From Candidatus Rokuibacteriota bacterium (GTDB lineage: Bacteria > Methylomirabilota > Methylomirabilia > Rokubacteriales > CSP1-6), in assembly GCA_003221635.1 (NCBI GenBank), contig QHSR01000245.1, positions 28,814 to 82,318 of the forward strand: 53,505 bases of DNA, read 5' to 3'. Made by a program: the position numbers and the translations under genes. Positions 42,386-50,377 of the stretch are shown in pieces; within the stretch, counting starts at the first letter, position 1, and the number at the start of each line of letters is the position of its first letter. Under the pieces are notes generated by a model. That model worked only from the letters and a program-made list of their open reading frames with translations. It did not search any database and had not been told where the DNA came from.

Positions 42386-42499
42386 CCGCGCCTCGGCCGG
42401 CGGGGCCCCAGCCCCGCGACGGCCTGCGGCGCGCATCACCTGTTCATAGCCGCGCCTCGGCCGGCGGGGCCCCAGCCCCGCGACGGCCTGCGGCGCGCA
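42378..42499. repeat. Two perfect 58-bp direct repeats, each forming a long hairpin
   Basis: Bases 42378-42435 and 42442-42499 are identical and separated by TCACCT. Each copy contains GCGGGGC-CCCA-GCCCCGC, flanked by further pairing arms (CGCGCC and GGCGCG; GGCC and GGCC), giving an extended stem-loop. Copy 1 includes the stop codon of the second CNNM gene. Copy 2 ends 17 bp before the dienelactone hydrolase start. This looks like a tandem REP/BIME-type element or a duplicated terminator. Confidence 0.9.
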
Positions 42500-42516
42500 C
42501 AAGGAGGGGCTTGAGC

Positions 42517-43191
42517 ATGGCTGGAACGATGGTCGAGTTCGCGTCGAACGGGAGCAAGACGGCCGGGTACCTGGCGACGCCCGCTTCGGGCAAGGGCCCG
42601 GGCGTGCTGGTGCTCCAGGAGTGGTGGGGTCTCGTCGGACACATCAAGAACGTCTGCGATCGTTTCGCCGCCGAGGGGTTCACGGCGCTCGCGCCGGACA
42701 TGTACCATGGCAAGACGGCCAGCGAGCCCGACGGCGCCGGCAAGCTCTTCATGGCGTTGAACATCTCGCAGGCGGAGCGCGATCTGCGGGGCGCCGCGAC
42801 CCATCTGCTCGGGCACTCGTCGACGAAGAAGATCGGTGCCGTGGGCTTCTGCATGGGCGGCCAGCTCGCCCTTTATGCCGCCGCGCTCAACCCTACGGTC
42901 GGCGCCTGCGTCAATTTCTACGGCATCCACCCGAACGTGAAGCCCGACTACTCGAAGCTATCGGGGCCGGTCCTCGGCCTCTTCGCGGAGAAGGACGGCT
43001 TCGTGACACCTCAAGTCGCCAAGGACACGGACGCGGCCATCAAGAAGGCCGGCAAGCAGTCGGAGATCCACATCTACCCAGGCGTGGATCACGGCTTCTT
43101 CAACGACGACCGACCGGACGTCTATAACAAGGCCGGCGCCACCGACGCTTGGCGGCGTACGCTCGCTCACTTCCGCCAGAATCTGAAGTAG
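42517..43191 (+). CDS. Dienelactone hydrolase family protein
   Basis: The 224-aa alpha/beta hydrolase carries the dienelactone hydrolase catalytic triad: C112 in GAVGFCMGGQL, D160 in FAEKDGFVTP and H192 in GVDHGFFND. VLVLQEWWGLVGHIKNVCDRFA is the conserved N-terminal region. Members cleave lactones and related esters, for instance in chlorocatechol breakdown, but many have unknown substrates. ATG at 42517 has AAGGAGGGG upstream; the track's 42511 is a TTG. A perfect 16-bp inverted repeat follows the stop by 10 nt. Confidence 0.92.
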   Translation: MAGTMVEFASNGSKTAGYLATPASGKGPGVLVLQEWWGLVGHIKNVCDRFAAEGFTALAPDMYHGKTASEPDGAGKLFMALNISQAERDLRGAATHLLGHSSTKKIGAVGFCMGGQLALYAAALNPTVGACVNFYGIHPNVKPDYSKLSGPVLGLFAEKDGFVTPQVAKDTDAAIKKAGKQSEIHIYPGVDHGFFNDDRPDVYNKAGATDAWRRTLAHFRQNLK

Positions 43192-43201
43192 CCGCCCGGC
43201 G

Positions 43202-43255
43202 CGAACACGGCAGCGAGAGACGCCTGCGCCTGAGGCTCCCTCGCTGCCGTGTTCG
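43202..43255. terminator. Perfect 16-bp inverted repeat downstream of the hydrolase gene
   Basis: CGAACACGGCAGCGAG at 43202-43217 pairs perfectly with CTCGCTGCCGTGTTCG at 43240-43255, leaving a 22-nt loop that itself contains a small GCCT/AGGC pairing. It lies 10 nt after the hydrolase stop. No T tract follows, so it may be a transcript-end stabiliser, an imperfect terminator, or a protein-binding or recombination site. Confidence 0.7.
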
Positions 43256-43419
43256 GCCCGCCCCAGTTGCCTAGTAAGACTTACTCGACCGTCGGCCTCC
43301 TGACGGTCCGCATTCGGCTCCAGACGTACAAATGCCTACTCCCACGGACATTTCCGACTCTGGCATTCCCCCTGCTTTCGTCCTGCTGCAGTACGAAATC
43401 CACGGGGAGGAGCGTCCAC

Positions 43420-43572
43420 ATGAACATGCGCGTGCTCATCGCTGGCCTCGTAATCGCTCTCGGGATCGCCGAGATCGCAATGAGCACCGCGGCGCTCTAC
43501 ACGGAGAGCATCACGCCATCGAGCCTGGAGCCGGAGGTCCGTCCGGATCAGGACCAGCGGAGACCCGAATGA
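43420..43572 (+). CDS. 50-aa small membrane peptide
   Basis: ATG at 43420 is preceded by GGGGAGGAG at good spacing. The 50-residue product has one hydrophobic segment (MRVLIAGLVIALGIAEIAMS) followed by an acidic, polar tail. The track reports it inside a longer ORF from 43249 whose first part looks non-coding. It ends in an ATGA overlap with another 50-aa ORF. I do not recognise a family. The strong ribosome binding site and coupling support it being real. Confidence 0.6.
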   Translation: MNMRVLIAGLVIALGIAEIAMSTAALYTESITPSSLEPEVRPDQDQRRPE

Positions 43573-43721
43573 CAGCCGCCCTCGAGGTTCGCCTCATCAA
43601 GCGGCCAGGCGCAGCCCGGCCGCTCGCGGTGCGAGTCACCTACTACCGAATCCCGCCCGGTCACGCGAAGAGGATGGAGAGGTCGAGGTTCGAGCACAGC
43701 AGCGAGGTCAAGCATGACTGA
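43569..43721 (+). CDS. 50-aa basic peptide, coupled to the preceding ORF
   Basis: This ORF starts in an ATGA overlap with the small membrane peptide and ends 7 bp before the convergent sensor kinase stop. The product is basic and soluble (LEVRLIKRPGAARPLAVRVT, then a tail with Arg, His and Lys). The track shows it only as the end of a longer frame from 43332. I recognise no family. Coupled small membrane and basic peptides can be regulators or toxin-antitoxin pairs, but nothing here proves that. Confidence 0.45.
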   Translation: MTAALEVRLIKRPGAARPLAVRVTYYRIPPGHAKRMERSRFEHSSEVKHD

Positions 43722-43728
43722 CCCGCAC

Positions 43729-45186
43729 TCAGGAGCGTGGTAGGAGGACGGTGAAGCGGCTGCCCTTCCCCTCGCGCGACTCGGCGATGACGCGACCCCC
43801 GTGCGCGCTCGCAACGCCCCGCACGATCGCCAGGCCCAGGCCGGTGCCGCCCCGATCTCGGTGTGCCTGCCGGTACGGGTCGAAGATGTTCGGCAGGGCA
43901 TCAGCGGGGATACCCACACCCGTGTCCTCGACCTGGAGCTCGAACTCTGGGCTCGCGTCGATGATCCGAACGACGACACGCCCGCCGTGTGGGGTAAAGC
44001 GGATCGCGTTGGCGCCGAGATTGACCACGAGCTGGTAGAGCCGCTCCTCATCGCCGAGGTACGCGAAGTGCGACCCGTAGCGCTCGCGCTCCAGGGCGAC
44101 CCCCGCCTCCTCGGCTTGCGGGTGAAGCTCCTCGACGACGCGGTCCACGAGCATCGCGAGGTCGAGCGGCTGACGGTTGAGCTCCACGAGCCCCGCCCGG
44201 AGCCGCGACATCTCGAGGATCTGATTGGCGAGCCGGAGCAGCCTCTCGGAACTCCGCCCGATGATGTCGGTCAGGCGCCCCTGCTTCTCGGTGAGGGGGC
44301 CGGGAGCACCCTCGTGAAGGAGGTCGACGGCGCCGCGGATCGACGTGAGCGGCGACCGGAGCTCGTGGGAGACGGTTGCGAAGAACTCCCGTTTCGTCTC
44401 CTCCATCTCGCGCAGCTGGCTCGCCATCGAGTTGAACGAGAGCGCGAGCGCTCCGATCTCGTCGCGGCTGTCGACCGCGATGGGCTCTCGGAACGCACTC
44501 GCGGCGACCTCGGCGGTGGCCGAGGACAGCAGGTCGAGCGAGCGAGTCATCCGCCGAGCGACGATCGCCGTCCCGAGCAGGGCCAGGCCGACGGCCGCGC
44601 CCAGCGCGATCAGCACCGCGGTCCACGTGCGCGCCTCGAGACGCGCGGCCTCGGTCTGCGAGGCGACGACCCGCGCGCGGGTCGCCGCCATCAGCCCGTC
44701 CAGGCTTTCCCGGACCTGCTGGCCCAGCACCAGCGCGGCGGCGTCCGTCAGCCGCACGGCACGCGCGCGGTCGCCACGGTGGAGGAGCGCGTGCTCCTCG
44801 GCGACGAGGCGCCGGTACTCCTCGAACGCGGCTCTGGCCTCGCGCAGGTGCAGCGCCTCCCGCTCGCTCAGCGAGTACTCGGTGAGGCGCTCGAGATCCT
44901 CCGCGATCCGCGCCGCCAGCTCGGTCCACGCTGTCGCATACCGCCGGTCGCCCATCACCACCGCGCGCGCCTCGAGTCCCAGGAGCGGTGGAATCGCCTC
45001 GCGGGCGGACGCGGTGAGGCTCAGCGCGGGGATGGTGCGGGTCGTGATCTCGCGGTTGACGGACACGAGACGGCCCACCGCGCCGAGGCTCAGGGCGCTG
45101 ACGCCCGCGAGCACAGCGATCACGAGCGCGGAGGCGAGGAAGATCTTGGATCGGAGCCGCATGCCCAACCCACGGCCGTTTTTCAT
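43729..45186 (-). CDS. HAMP-containing sensor histidine kinase
   Basis: The 485-aa kinase has a first membrane segment at ~15-37 and a helical periplasmic domain of about 150 residues. A second membrane segment lies near 188-211, and a HAMP region follows (SRDEIGALALSFNSMASQLREME). The HisKA domain has the phosphorylated H274 in FFATVSHELRSPLTSIRGAV. An HATPase_c domain follows, with NLGANAIRFTPHGG, VEDTGVGIP and GGTGLGLAIV. ATG at 45186 has AGGA upstream and overlaps the preceding ORF's stop by 4 nt. No response regulator is adjacent; the orphan sigma-54 regulator at 34911 is one possible partner, without direct evidence. Confidence 0.92.
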   Translation of the reverse strand: MKNGRGLGMRLRSKIFLASALVIAVLAGVSALSLGAVGRLVSVNREITTRTIPALSLTASAREAIPPLLGLEARAVVMGDRRYATAWTELAARIAEDLERLTEYSLSEREALHLREARAAFEEYRRLVAEEHALLHRGDRARAVRLTDAAALVLGQQVRESLDGLMAATRARVVASQTEAARLEARTWTAVLIALGAAVGLALLGTAIVARRMTRSLDLLSSATAEVAASAFREPIAVDSRDEIGALALSFNSMASQLREMEETKREFFATVSHELRSPLTSIRGAVDLLHEGAPGPLTEKQGRLTDIIGRSSERLLRLANQILEMSRLRAGLVELNRQPLDLAMLVDRVVEELHPQAEEAGVALERERYGSHFAYLGDEERLYQLVVNLGANAIRFTPHGGRVVVRIIDASPEFELQVEDTGVGIPADALPNIFDPYRQAHRDRGGTGLGLAIVRGVASAHGGRVIAESREGKGSRFTVLLPRS

Positions 45187-45404
45187 TCGGACATTCCTGC
45201 CCTGAGCCGCTTCACCAGCTCGTAGAACGCGCTCTTCCCGCCTCGATACCCGGTGACCCGGACGCGCCGAAGAATCTCGGCGCCCGAGAGGTCGGGCTCT
45301 TCGTGTAGCCACTGTCGCACCATGGGGGCGCATCGCGCCGCTACGGACGGGCGCCCGGCCCGACTGGGCTGTGGAACCCGCGACACCCGCTCGGAGGCTT
45401 CCAT
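45183..45404 (-). pseudogene. IS21-type transposase (IstA) N-terminal fragment
   Basis: The 73-aa ORF reads APMVRQWLHEEPDLSGAEIL and then RVTGYRGGKSAFYELVKRLR. This matches the helix-turn-helix part of IS21-family IstA transposases, where a WL..EP.LSA..LLREI...GY.GG.S..K sequence precedes the catalytic core. The catalytic DDE domain and the istB helper are absent, and no terminal inverted repeats are obvious, so it is a remnant. Its stop lies in an ATGA overlap with the sensor kinase start, so it could now serve as a leader that drives kinase translation. Confidence 0.55.
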
Positions 45405-45727
45405 GCTACGGTGTCTAGGGCAAAACTGATACCGGATTCGAGAGCCAGGAATATCAGTGCTTTCCGCGCCGCCCCGGTAGCGCGAGCTGGTAAGTCCCTA
45501 GGCAGGCCGATCATTCTCGAGCCAGCGCCTTGCGTGCAGGAGCGGTGCACGATCGGCGGGATTCGCCGGCTTCACGGCGGGGCGCCTCGATCGCGAGCGT
45601 GTCCTTCACACTCTTCTTGCTTCGTCGACCGACGGCCTCCTATACTCACCGCACTTCATTCGGGCTCGTGGTCGGCGGCTCTGATGGGCTCCGCCAGAGG
45701 CAGCCGGCGCACACGGAGGTGAAGCCG
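45405..45727. other. Intergenic region, 323 bp, between transposase fragment and bactofilin
   Basis: Apart from the promoter candidate at 45617-45646 I see no gene, RNA or repeat here. It separates the divergent sensor kinase unit and the bactofilin gene. The left part may be leftover insertion-sequence DNA, but no frame shows recognisable protein. Confidence 0.5.
45617..45646 (+). promoter_or_regulatory. Sigma-70-like promoter for the bactofilin gene
   Basis: TTGCTT at 45617-45622 and TATACT at 45641-45646 are separated by 18 bp. They lie about 80 bp before the bactofilin start, leaving a short leader with the GGAGGTG ribosome binding site at its end. It is the best promoter match I found in the window. 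Confidence 0.45.
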
Positions 45728-46273
45728 ATGTGGAAGCGAGCGGAACCGCTACGGCCGACGGGTGTCCCGGCCAACACCGCGCAGGCACCGTCCCACCCAT
45801 CAGTGTTGCCTGATGGCTTTGATCGGACACGGGGAGAACAACGCGTTATGAACGAAGAGCTGGCGAGCATCGGGAAGAGTATCGTCATCAACGGCGAGCT
45901 CAGCGGCAGCGAGAACCTCACGATCGAAGGCCAAGTCGACGGCAAGATCGAGCTACGGGACCACGTGCTGACGGTTGGATCGAACGGGCGTATCAAGGCG
46001 CAGGTCACCGCCAAGTCCATCGTCGTGTTGGGGCATGTGGCGGGTAATCTGACCGCGACCGAGAGGGTGGACATCAGGGAGAACGGATCAGTCGAAGGAG
46101 ATATCGTGGCGCCAAGAGTGGCGATCGCCGACGGATCGCACTTCCGCGGGAGCATCGACATGCAGCGCAAGGAGCAATCGGCCGCGACGGACCGGCCGCT
46201 CGGAGGACTCAAGCCCGAGGCGAAGGTGCCGATGCCCGCGCCGGCCGCGAACGGTGAGCTTGCCCGCGTCTGA
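45728..46273 (+). CDS. Bactofilin
   Basis: The 181-aa protein has the bactofilin beta-helix core (about residues 45-150): SIGKSIVINGELSGSENLTI, DGKIELRDHVLTVGSNGRIK, AKSIVVLGHVAGNLTATERV and GSVEGDIVAPRVAIADGSHF. Such proteins polymerise into cytoskeletal filaments that organise cell shape or polar machinery. Flexible N- and C-terminal tails flank the core. I chose ATG at 45728 because GGAGGTG precedes it and a MWKR start is common in the family; ATG at 45848 is an alternative. The stop touches the convergent rplQ stop without any gap. Confidence 0.9.
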   Translation: MWKRAEPLRPTGVPANTAQAPSHPSVLPDGFDRTRGEQRVMNEELASIGKSIVINGELSGSENLTIEGQVDGKIELRDHVLTVGSNGRIKAQVTAKSIVVLGHVAGNLTATERVDIRENGSVEGDIVAPRVAIADGSHFRGSIDMQRKEQSAATDRPLGGLKPEAKVPMPAPAANGELARV

Positions 46274-46747
46274 CTACCCGGACGCGGCGGCGGCCTTCTC
46301 CTTACGCTTCCGCCGGCCGGTCGCGCCGGCTTCGCCCTTGGGAGCGCGTTCCTTCTTCTCGCCCTTCTTGTCCTTGTCCGTCGGCGTCTCGACGCGATCG
46401 ACCAGCTCGAGGAACACCAGGGGCGCCCCGTCGCCCGGGCGCTGGCCGGCCTTGATGATGCGAGTGTAGCCGCCGTGGCGATCGGCGAAGCGCGCGGCGA
46501 TCGTGTCGAAGAGCCGGCCCACCACCTCGGTGTCCGGGATCATCGACAGGGCCTGGCGGCGCGCGTGGAGGTTCTCGCGCTTGGCCAGGGTGACCATGTG
46601 GTCCGCGAGGCCCCGCACCGCCTTGGCCTTCGCCTCGGTCGTGGTGATGCGCTCGTGCCGGAACAGCGCGACGAGGAGGTTGCGGAACAGCGCCCAGCGG
46701 TGCTGCGTGACACGGCCGAGCTTGTAGCCGGCGTTGCGGTGCCTCAT
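46274..46747 (-). CDS. rplQ: 50S ribosomal protein L17
   Basis: L17 core residues MRHRNAGYKLGRVTQHRWAL, FRNLLVALFRHERITTTEAKAKA and GGYTRIIKAGQRPGDGAPLV are intact. The protein sits at the 50S exit-tunnel side. It has 157 aa, longer than the usual ~120, owing to a Lys/Glu/Ala-rich C-terminal tail (DKDKKGEKKERAPKGEAG). It is the last gene of the alpha operon and overlaps rpoA by 4 nt. No terminator can fit before the convergent bactofilin stop. Confidence 0.96.
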   Translation of the reverse strand: MRHRNAGYKLGRVTQHRWALFRNLLVALFRHERITTTEAKAKAVRGLADHMVTLAKRENLHARRQALSMIPDTEVVGRLFDTIAARFADRHGGYTRIIKAGQRPGDGAPLVFLELVDRVETPTDKDKKGEKKERAPKGEAGATGRRKRKEKAAAASG

Positions 46748-47727
46748 CGGGCCACGCTGCCCCGCCCCAGGGCGCCGAGGACGTTCGGATCGATCCGCAT
46801 ACCGAGCGACAGGCCGAGCGCGGCGAGCGCCGTCTTGATCTCGTCGATCGATTTCTCACCGAGGTTCTTCACATGCTCCAGGTCGGCCTCGTTCTTCTGG
46901 ACCAGGTCCACCACCTGGTTCAGCTCGGCGTTCTTCAGCGCGTTGATGGCGCGGGCCGGAAGCGCCAGCTCCTCGAGCGTCTTGGCCAGGGCATCGCGCA
47001 GGAACGCCTCTCCGCCATCGCCCTCCGCTTCCTCGTCCTCGCGCGGCACGCCGGCGGCCAGCGGACGAAAGTGGTCCTTGAGGTAGGTGGAGGCGCGGGT
47101 GAGCGCGTCGTCGGGGCTCACGGAGCCGTTCGTCCACACCTCGACCACCAGCTTTTCGTAGTCGGTGATCTTCCCGAGCCTGGACATCTCGACGTTGTAC
47201 GCCACCCGTGTGATGGGCGAATAGGCGGCGTCGAGCGGCAGCGCGCCGGCCGGGACGGCGGTGGTCGCACGATCGACCGCCTCGTAGCCGCGGCCGATGC
47301 CGACGCCGAGCTCCATCGTCACCCGGGTGTTGGATTCGATCGTGAAGAGATGGATTTCGGGGTTCACCACCTCGACGTCGGTCTCGGGGACGTCCGCGCC
47401 CGTCACGACCTTCGGTCCGCTCACCTCGATCCGCAGCACCTTGGGCTCACCCGACGGCACCTGGATCGCGAGCTTCTTGAGATTGAGCAGGACATCGACG
47501 GTGCCCTCCTTGACGCCCGGGATTTTGGTCTCCGCGCTCCTGACACCGTCGATCCGCACCCAGGACACCGCCGCGCCCGGCACGACCGCGAGCAGGGTAC
47601 GCCGGAGCGAGTTCCCGACGGTGAGCGCGTAGCCCTTCTCGAAGGGCTCGGCGACGAGCCGTCCGTACTGGTCGCTCAGGATCTCCCACTCGACCTTCTT
47701 CGGCTTCTGAAACGGAATACGTGGCAT
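46744..47727 (-). CDS. rpoA: RNA polymerase alpha subunit
   Basis: The 327-aa protein has an assembly N-terminal domain (GYALTVGNSLRRTLLAVVPG, AYNVEMSRLGKITDYEKLVV) and a C-terminal domain (ALPARAINALKNAELNQVVD, KNLGEKSIDEIKTALAALGL) that contacts UP elements and activators. The arginine corresponding to E. coli R265 is present in PARAINALK. A charged, flexible linker of about 20 residues joins the domains. Length is normal. It lies 8 nt after rpsD and overlaps rplQ. Confidence 0.97.
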   Translation of the reverse strand: MPRIPFQKPKKVEWEILSDQYGRLVAEPFEKGYALTVGNSLRRTLLAVVPGAAVSWVRIDGVRSAETKIPGVKEGTVDVLLNLKKLAIQVPSGEPKVLRIEVSGPKVVTGADVPETDVEVVNPEIHLFTIESNTRVTMELGVGIGRGYEAVDRATTAVPAGALPLDAAYSPITRVAYNVEMSRLGKITDYEKLVVEVWTNGSVSPDDALTRASTYLKDHFRPLAAGVPREDEEAEGDGGEAFLRDALAKTLEELALPARAINALKNAELNQVVDLVQKNEADLEHVKNLGEKSIDEIKTALAALGLSLGMRIDPNVLGALGRGSVAR

Positions 47728-47735
47728 AGCCTTCC

Positions 47736-48359
47736 TTACTTGCTGTACAGCTCGACGATGAGCTGCTCGGCGACGGGGATCTGGATATCGTCACGCAGCG
47801 GCAAGCTCCGGACGACCCCCCTCTTCTCGTTCAGGTCGAGCTCCAGCCACTGCGGCACCTGGCCGCGGCCGGCGTTGACGTTGTCGTCGAGCCTGACCTG
47901 CAGCTTGGAGGTCGGCCGGAGCTGGATCAAGTCGCCGACTTTCACCAGAAGCGACGGGATCGACACCTTCCGGCCGTTCACCTGGAAGTGACCGTGCGCC
48001 ACCATCTGCCGCCCTTCGCGGCGCGAGGCCGCGAACCCGAGCCGGTGCACGACGTTGTCGAGGCGCAGCTCGAGAAGCCGCAGGAGGTTCTCGCCGGTGA
48101 CACCCTTCTCGGCCTCCGCCCACTGGAAATACTTGCGGAACTGGCTCTCGAGCACACCGTAGATCCGCTTGGCCTTCTGCTTCTCGCGGAGCTGGACGCC
48201 GAAGGCGGTGAGCTTGCCGCGGTTGAGCCCGTGCTGACCCGGCGGATAGTTGCGCCGCTCGATCGCGCACTTGTCGGTGAAACAACGGGCGCCCTTCAAG
48301 AAGAGCTTCATGCCCTCGCGTCGGCACAGCCGGCACTTCGCGTCGCGATACCGCGCCAT
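47736..48359 (-). CDS. rpsD: 30S ribosomal protein S4
   Basis: The 207-aa S4 protein has the N-terminal zinc cluster of the C+ paralog type ([20 protein letters not shown] then DKC), [20 protein letters not shown], and the RNA-binding S4 domain ([37 protein letters not shown]). It nucleates 30S assembly and can autoregulate its operon in many bacteria. It lies between rpsK and rpoA with short gaps. Confidence 0.97.
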   Translation of the reverse strand: MARYRDAKCRLCRREGMKLFLKGARCFTDKCAIERRNYPPGQHGLNRGKLTAFGVQLREKQKAKRIYGVLESQFRKYFQWAEAEKGVTGENLLRLLELRLDNVVHRLGFAASRREGRQMVAHGHFQVNGRKVSIPSLLVKVGDLIQLRPTSKLQVRLDDNVNAGRGQVPQWLELDLNEKRGVVRSLPLRDDIQIPVAEQLIVELYSK

Positions 48360-48368
48360 CGCCGCCCC

Positions 48369-48776
48369 CTACACCCGCCGCCGCTTCGGCGGGCGGCACC
48401 CGTCGTGCGGGATCGGCGTCACGTCACGGATGGCGGTGATCTCCAGGCCCGCGGCCTGCAGGGAGCGGATGGCCGCCTCCCGGCCGGCCCCGGGGCCGCG
48501 CACGAAGACTTCGATCTGCTTCAGGCCGTACTCCATCGCCTTGCGCGCGGCGAACTCGGAGGCCGTCTGGGCGGCGAAGGGCGTGCTCTTGCGCGAGCCC
48601 TTGAACCCCGCGCTCCCGGCGCTCGACCAGGACACGACGTTCCCCATGCGGTCGGTGAGCGTGACGATCGTGTTGTTGAACGTCGCCTGGATGTGGGCGA
48701 TGCCGGTGCGCACCTCGCGCCGCTCGCGCTTCTTGCCGCCCTTCTTCCGTGGTGTCGGTTTCGCTTCCTCGGCCAT
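48369..48776 (-). CDS. rpsK: 30S ribosomal protein S11
   Basis: The 135-aa protein contains [40 protein letters not shown] and the conserved C-terminus [18 protein letters not shown] of S11. A short basic N-terminal extension ([15 protein letters not shown]) precedes the core. S11 forms the platform cleft that binds mRNA with S7. It follows rpsM by 3 nt. Confidence 0.97.
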   Translation of the reverse strand: MAEEAKPTPRKKGGKKRERREVRTGIAHIQATFNNTIVTLTDRMGNVVSWSSAGSAGFKGSRKSTPFAAQTASEFAARKAMEYGLKQIEVFVRGPGAGREAAIRSLQAAGLEITAIRDVTPIPHDGCRPPKRRRV

Positions 48777-48779
48777 GCC

Positions 48780-49217
48780 TTACGCTCCCGCTTTCTTCGG
48801 CGCTGCCGCCGGCGCGGCCGCGGGCGCGGGCGCCGCCGTCGTCGCGGCCACCTTCTTCTTGATCATCACACCCCGCTTCGGCCCTTTTCGCGTCCGGGCG
48901 TTCGTATGCGTGCGCTGACCCCGCACCGGGAGGCCGCGCCGGTGCCGGATTCCGCGGTACGCGCCGATGTCCATGAGGCGCTTCACGTTCATCGACACCT
49001 CGCGGCGCAGGTCGCCTTCGACCTTGAGCTCGCGCTCGATGAGCTCGCGGATCCGGTTCACCTCGTCGTCCGACCACGCCTTCACCCGCTTGCTGGGGTC
49101 GACGTTGGCCCGGAGCAGGATGCGCCGCCCCGTGGACCGGCCGAGACCGTAAATATACGTCACCGCAACTTCGCCCCGCTTCTCCCGGGGCAGATCCACT
49201 CCCGCCACTCGTGCCAT
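48780..49217 (-). CDS. rpsM: 30S ribosomal protein S13 with Ala-rich tail
   Basis: S13 motifs are [53 protein letters not shown] and [13 protein letters not shown]13 bridges the subunits at the 30S head and contacts the P-site tRNA. At 145 aa it is longer than the usual ~120. The extra C-terminal part is almost only Ala, Pro and Lys ([20 protein letters not shown]). It lies 16 nt after rpmJ. Confidence 0.97.
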   Translation of the reverse strand: MARVAGVDLPREKRGEVAVTYIYGLGRSTGRRILLRANVDPSKRVKAWSDDEVNRIRELIERELKVEGDLRREVSMNVKRLMDIGAYRGIRHRRGLPVRGQRTHTNARTRKGPKRGVMIKKKVAATTAAPAPAAAPAAAPKKAGA

Positions 49218-49233
49218 AGTCCCCTCCGCCCGC

Positions 49234-49347
49234 TCAGCCCTGTCGCGCCTTGTGCCGCGGGTTCTTGCAGATGATCCGCGTCACGCCGCGACGCTTGACG
49301 ATCTTGCAGTGCTCGCAGCGCACCTTGATCGACGGTCGTACTTTCAT
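49234..49347 (-). CDS. rpmJ: 50S ribosomal protein L36
   Basis: This 37-aa gene is too short for the ORF track. Translation gives [20 protein letters not shown] then [18 protein letters not shown]11, C14, C27 and H32 form the L36 zinc site, so this is the zinc-containing (C+) form. It lies between infA and rpsM, its normal place in this operon. Confidence 0.96.
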   Translation of the reverse strand: MKVRPSIKVRCEHCKIVKRRGVTRIICKNPRHKARQG

Positions 49348-49370
49348 CGCTCCTGTCCTCGCCCCGGTCC

Positions 49371-49589
49371 TTACTTGAACCGATAGGTGATTCGGCCGCG
49401 GGTGAGGTCGTACGGCGACAGCTCGACCTTCACGCGGTCACCCGGCAGGATGCGGATGAAATTCATCCGCATCTTACCGCTGACGTGCGCGAGCACCTTG
49501 TGCCCGTTCTCGAGCTCGACCCGGAACATCGCGTTGGGCAGCGGCTCGACCACCGTCCCCTCGACCTCGATCGCGTCTTCTTTGGGCAC
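49371..49589 (-). CDS. infA: Translation initiation factor IF-1
   Basis: The 72-aa S1-type OB-fold protein reads [20 protein letters not shown], then [20 protein letters not shown] and [22 protein letters not shown]-1 binds the 30S A-site during initiation. GTG at 49589 shares a base with the map stop (TAGTG). The track ORF extends to 49967, which is an artefact because it overlaps map. Confidence 0.96.
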   Translation of the reverse strand: MPKEDAIEVEGTVVEPLPNAMFRVELENGHKVLAHVSGKMRMNFIRILPGDRVKVELSPYDLTRGRITYRFK

Positions 49590-50377
49590 TATCCGCGACC
49601 CGCGGGCGCCGTGGGCGCCGACTGGCCGATCCGGCTCGTCAGCACCTCCGGGCCGTGCTCGGTCACCGCCACGGTGTGCTCGAAGTGTGCGGCCAGACTC
49701 CCGTCCTGCGTCACGGCCGTCCACCCGTCGTCCAGAATCCTGACCTCCCAGCTCCCCATCGTGACCATCGGCTCGATCGCCAGCACCATCCCGGCACGGA
49801 GCTGCGGGCCCCGGCCCGGATCCCCGAAGTTGGGAATCTGGGGCTCTTCGTGCAGCGCCCGCCCGATGCCGTGCCCGACGAAGGCGCGCACGATCGAGAA
49901 CCCGTGCGCCTCGACGTGCGACTGGACGGCGTGCGACACGTCGGACAGCCGCCGATCCGTCCGGCACTCCTGGATGGCCCGCTCCAGGCTCTCACGGGTG
50001 ACGTCCAGGAGCTTCTGCACGTTCGCCGGCACCGGGCCGACCGGCAGCGTGAACGCGCAGTCCGCGTAGTACCCCTCGACGATGCATCCGAGGTCGAGCC
50101 CGACGATGTCGCCCTCGTGGATCTTGCGCCGGGGCGACGGGATGCCGTGCACGACTTCCTCGTTGATCGAAATGCAGACCGTCGCCGGAAAGCCGCGATA
50201 GCCTTTAAAGGCCGGCGCGGCGCCCTCGCGATGGATGTACGCCTCGACGTCCTCGTCGATGTCGAGCGTCGACATTCCCGGGCGGACGGAGGCGCGCAGG
50301 CGCTCCACCACGCCGGCCAGGATGTGGCCCGCTCGCCGCATGAGCGCGATCTCGCGCGCCGACTTGAGCACGATCAC
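49589..50377 (-). CDS. map: Type I methionine aminopeptidase
   Basis: The 262-aa enzyme removes the initiator methionine. Metal ligands are in [18 protein letters not shown] (two Asp), [12 protein letters not shown] (His), IEPM (Glu) and HFEHT (Glu); VVHGIPS carries the substrate histidine. GTG at 50377 overlaps the adk stop in GTGA, so I prefer it to the track's 50956 start, which lies inside adk. The last ~15 residues are a variable tail. Confidence 0.95.
   Translation of the reverse strand: MIVLKSAREIALMRRAGHILAGVVERLRASVRPGMSTLDIDEDVEAYIHREGAAPAFKGYRGFPATVCISINEEVVHGIPSPRRKIHEGDIVGLDLGCIVEGYYADCAFTLPVGPVPANVQKLLDVTRESLERAIQECRTDRRLSDVSHAVQSHVEAHGFSIVRAFVGHGIGRALHEEPQIPNFGDPGRGPQLRAGMVLAIEPMVTMGSWEVRILDDGWTAVTQDGSLAAHFEHTVAVTEHGPEVLTSRIGQSAPTAPAGRG

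Noticed and set aside
42378-42499. CRISPR-like repeat pair
   Set aside because: Only two repeats with a 6-bp spacer, no cas genes, and the repeat contains a stop codon of a real gene; a tandem hairpin element fits better.
43569-43721. Toxin-antitoxin pair with the preceding small ORF
   Set aside because: Size and coupling fit, but neither peptide matches any toxin or antitoxin family I recognise, so the claim would be guesswork.
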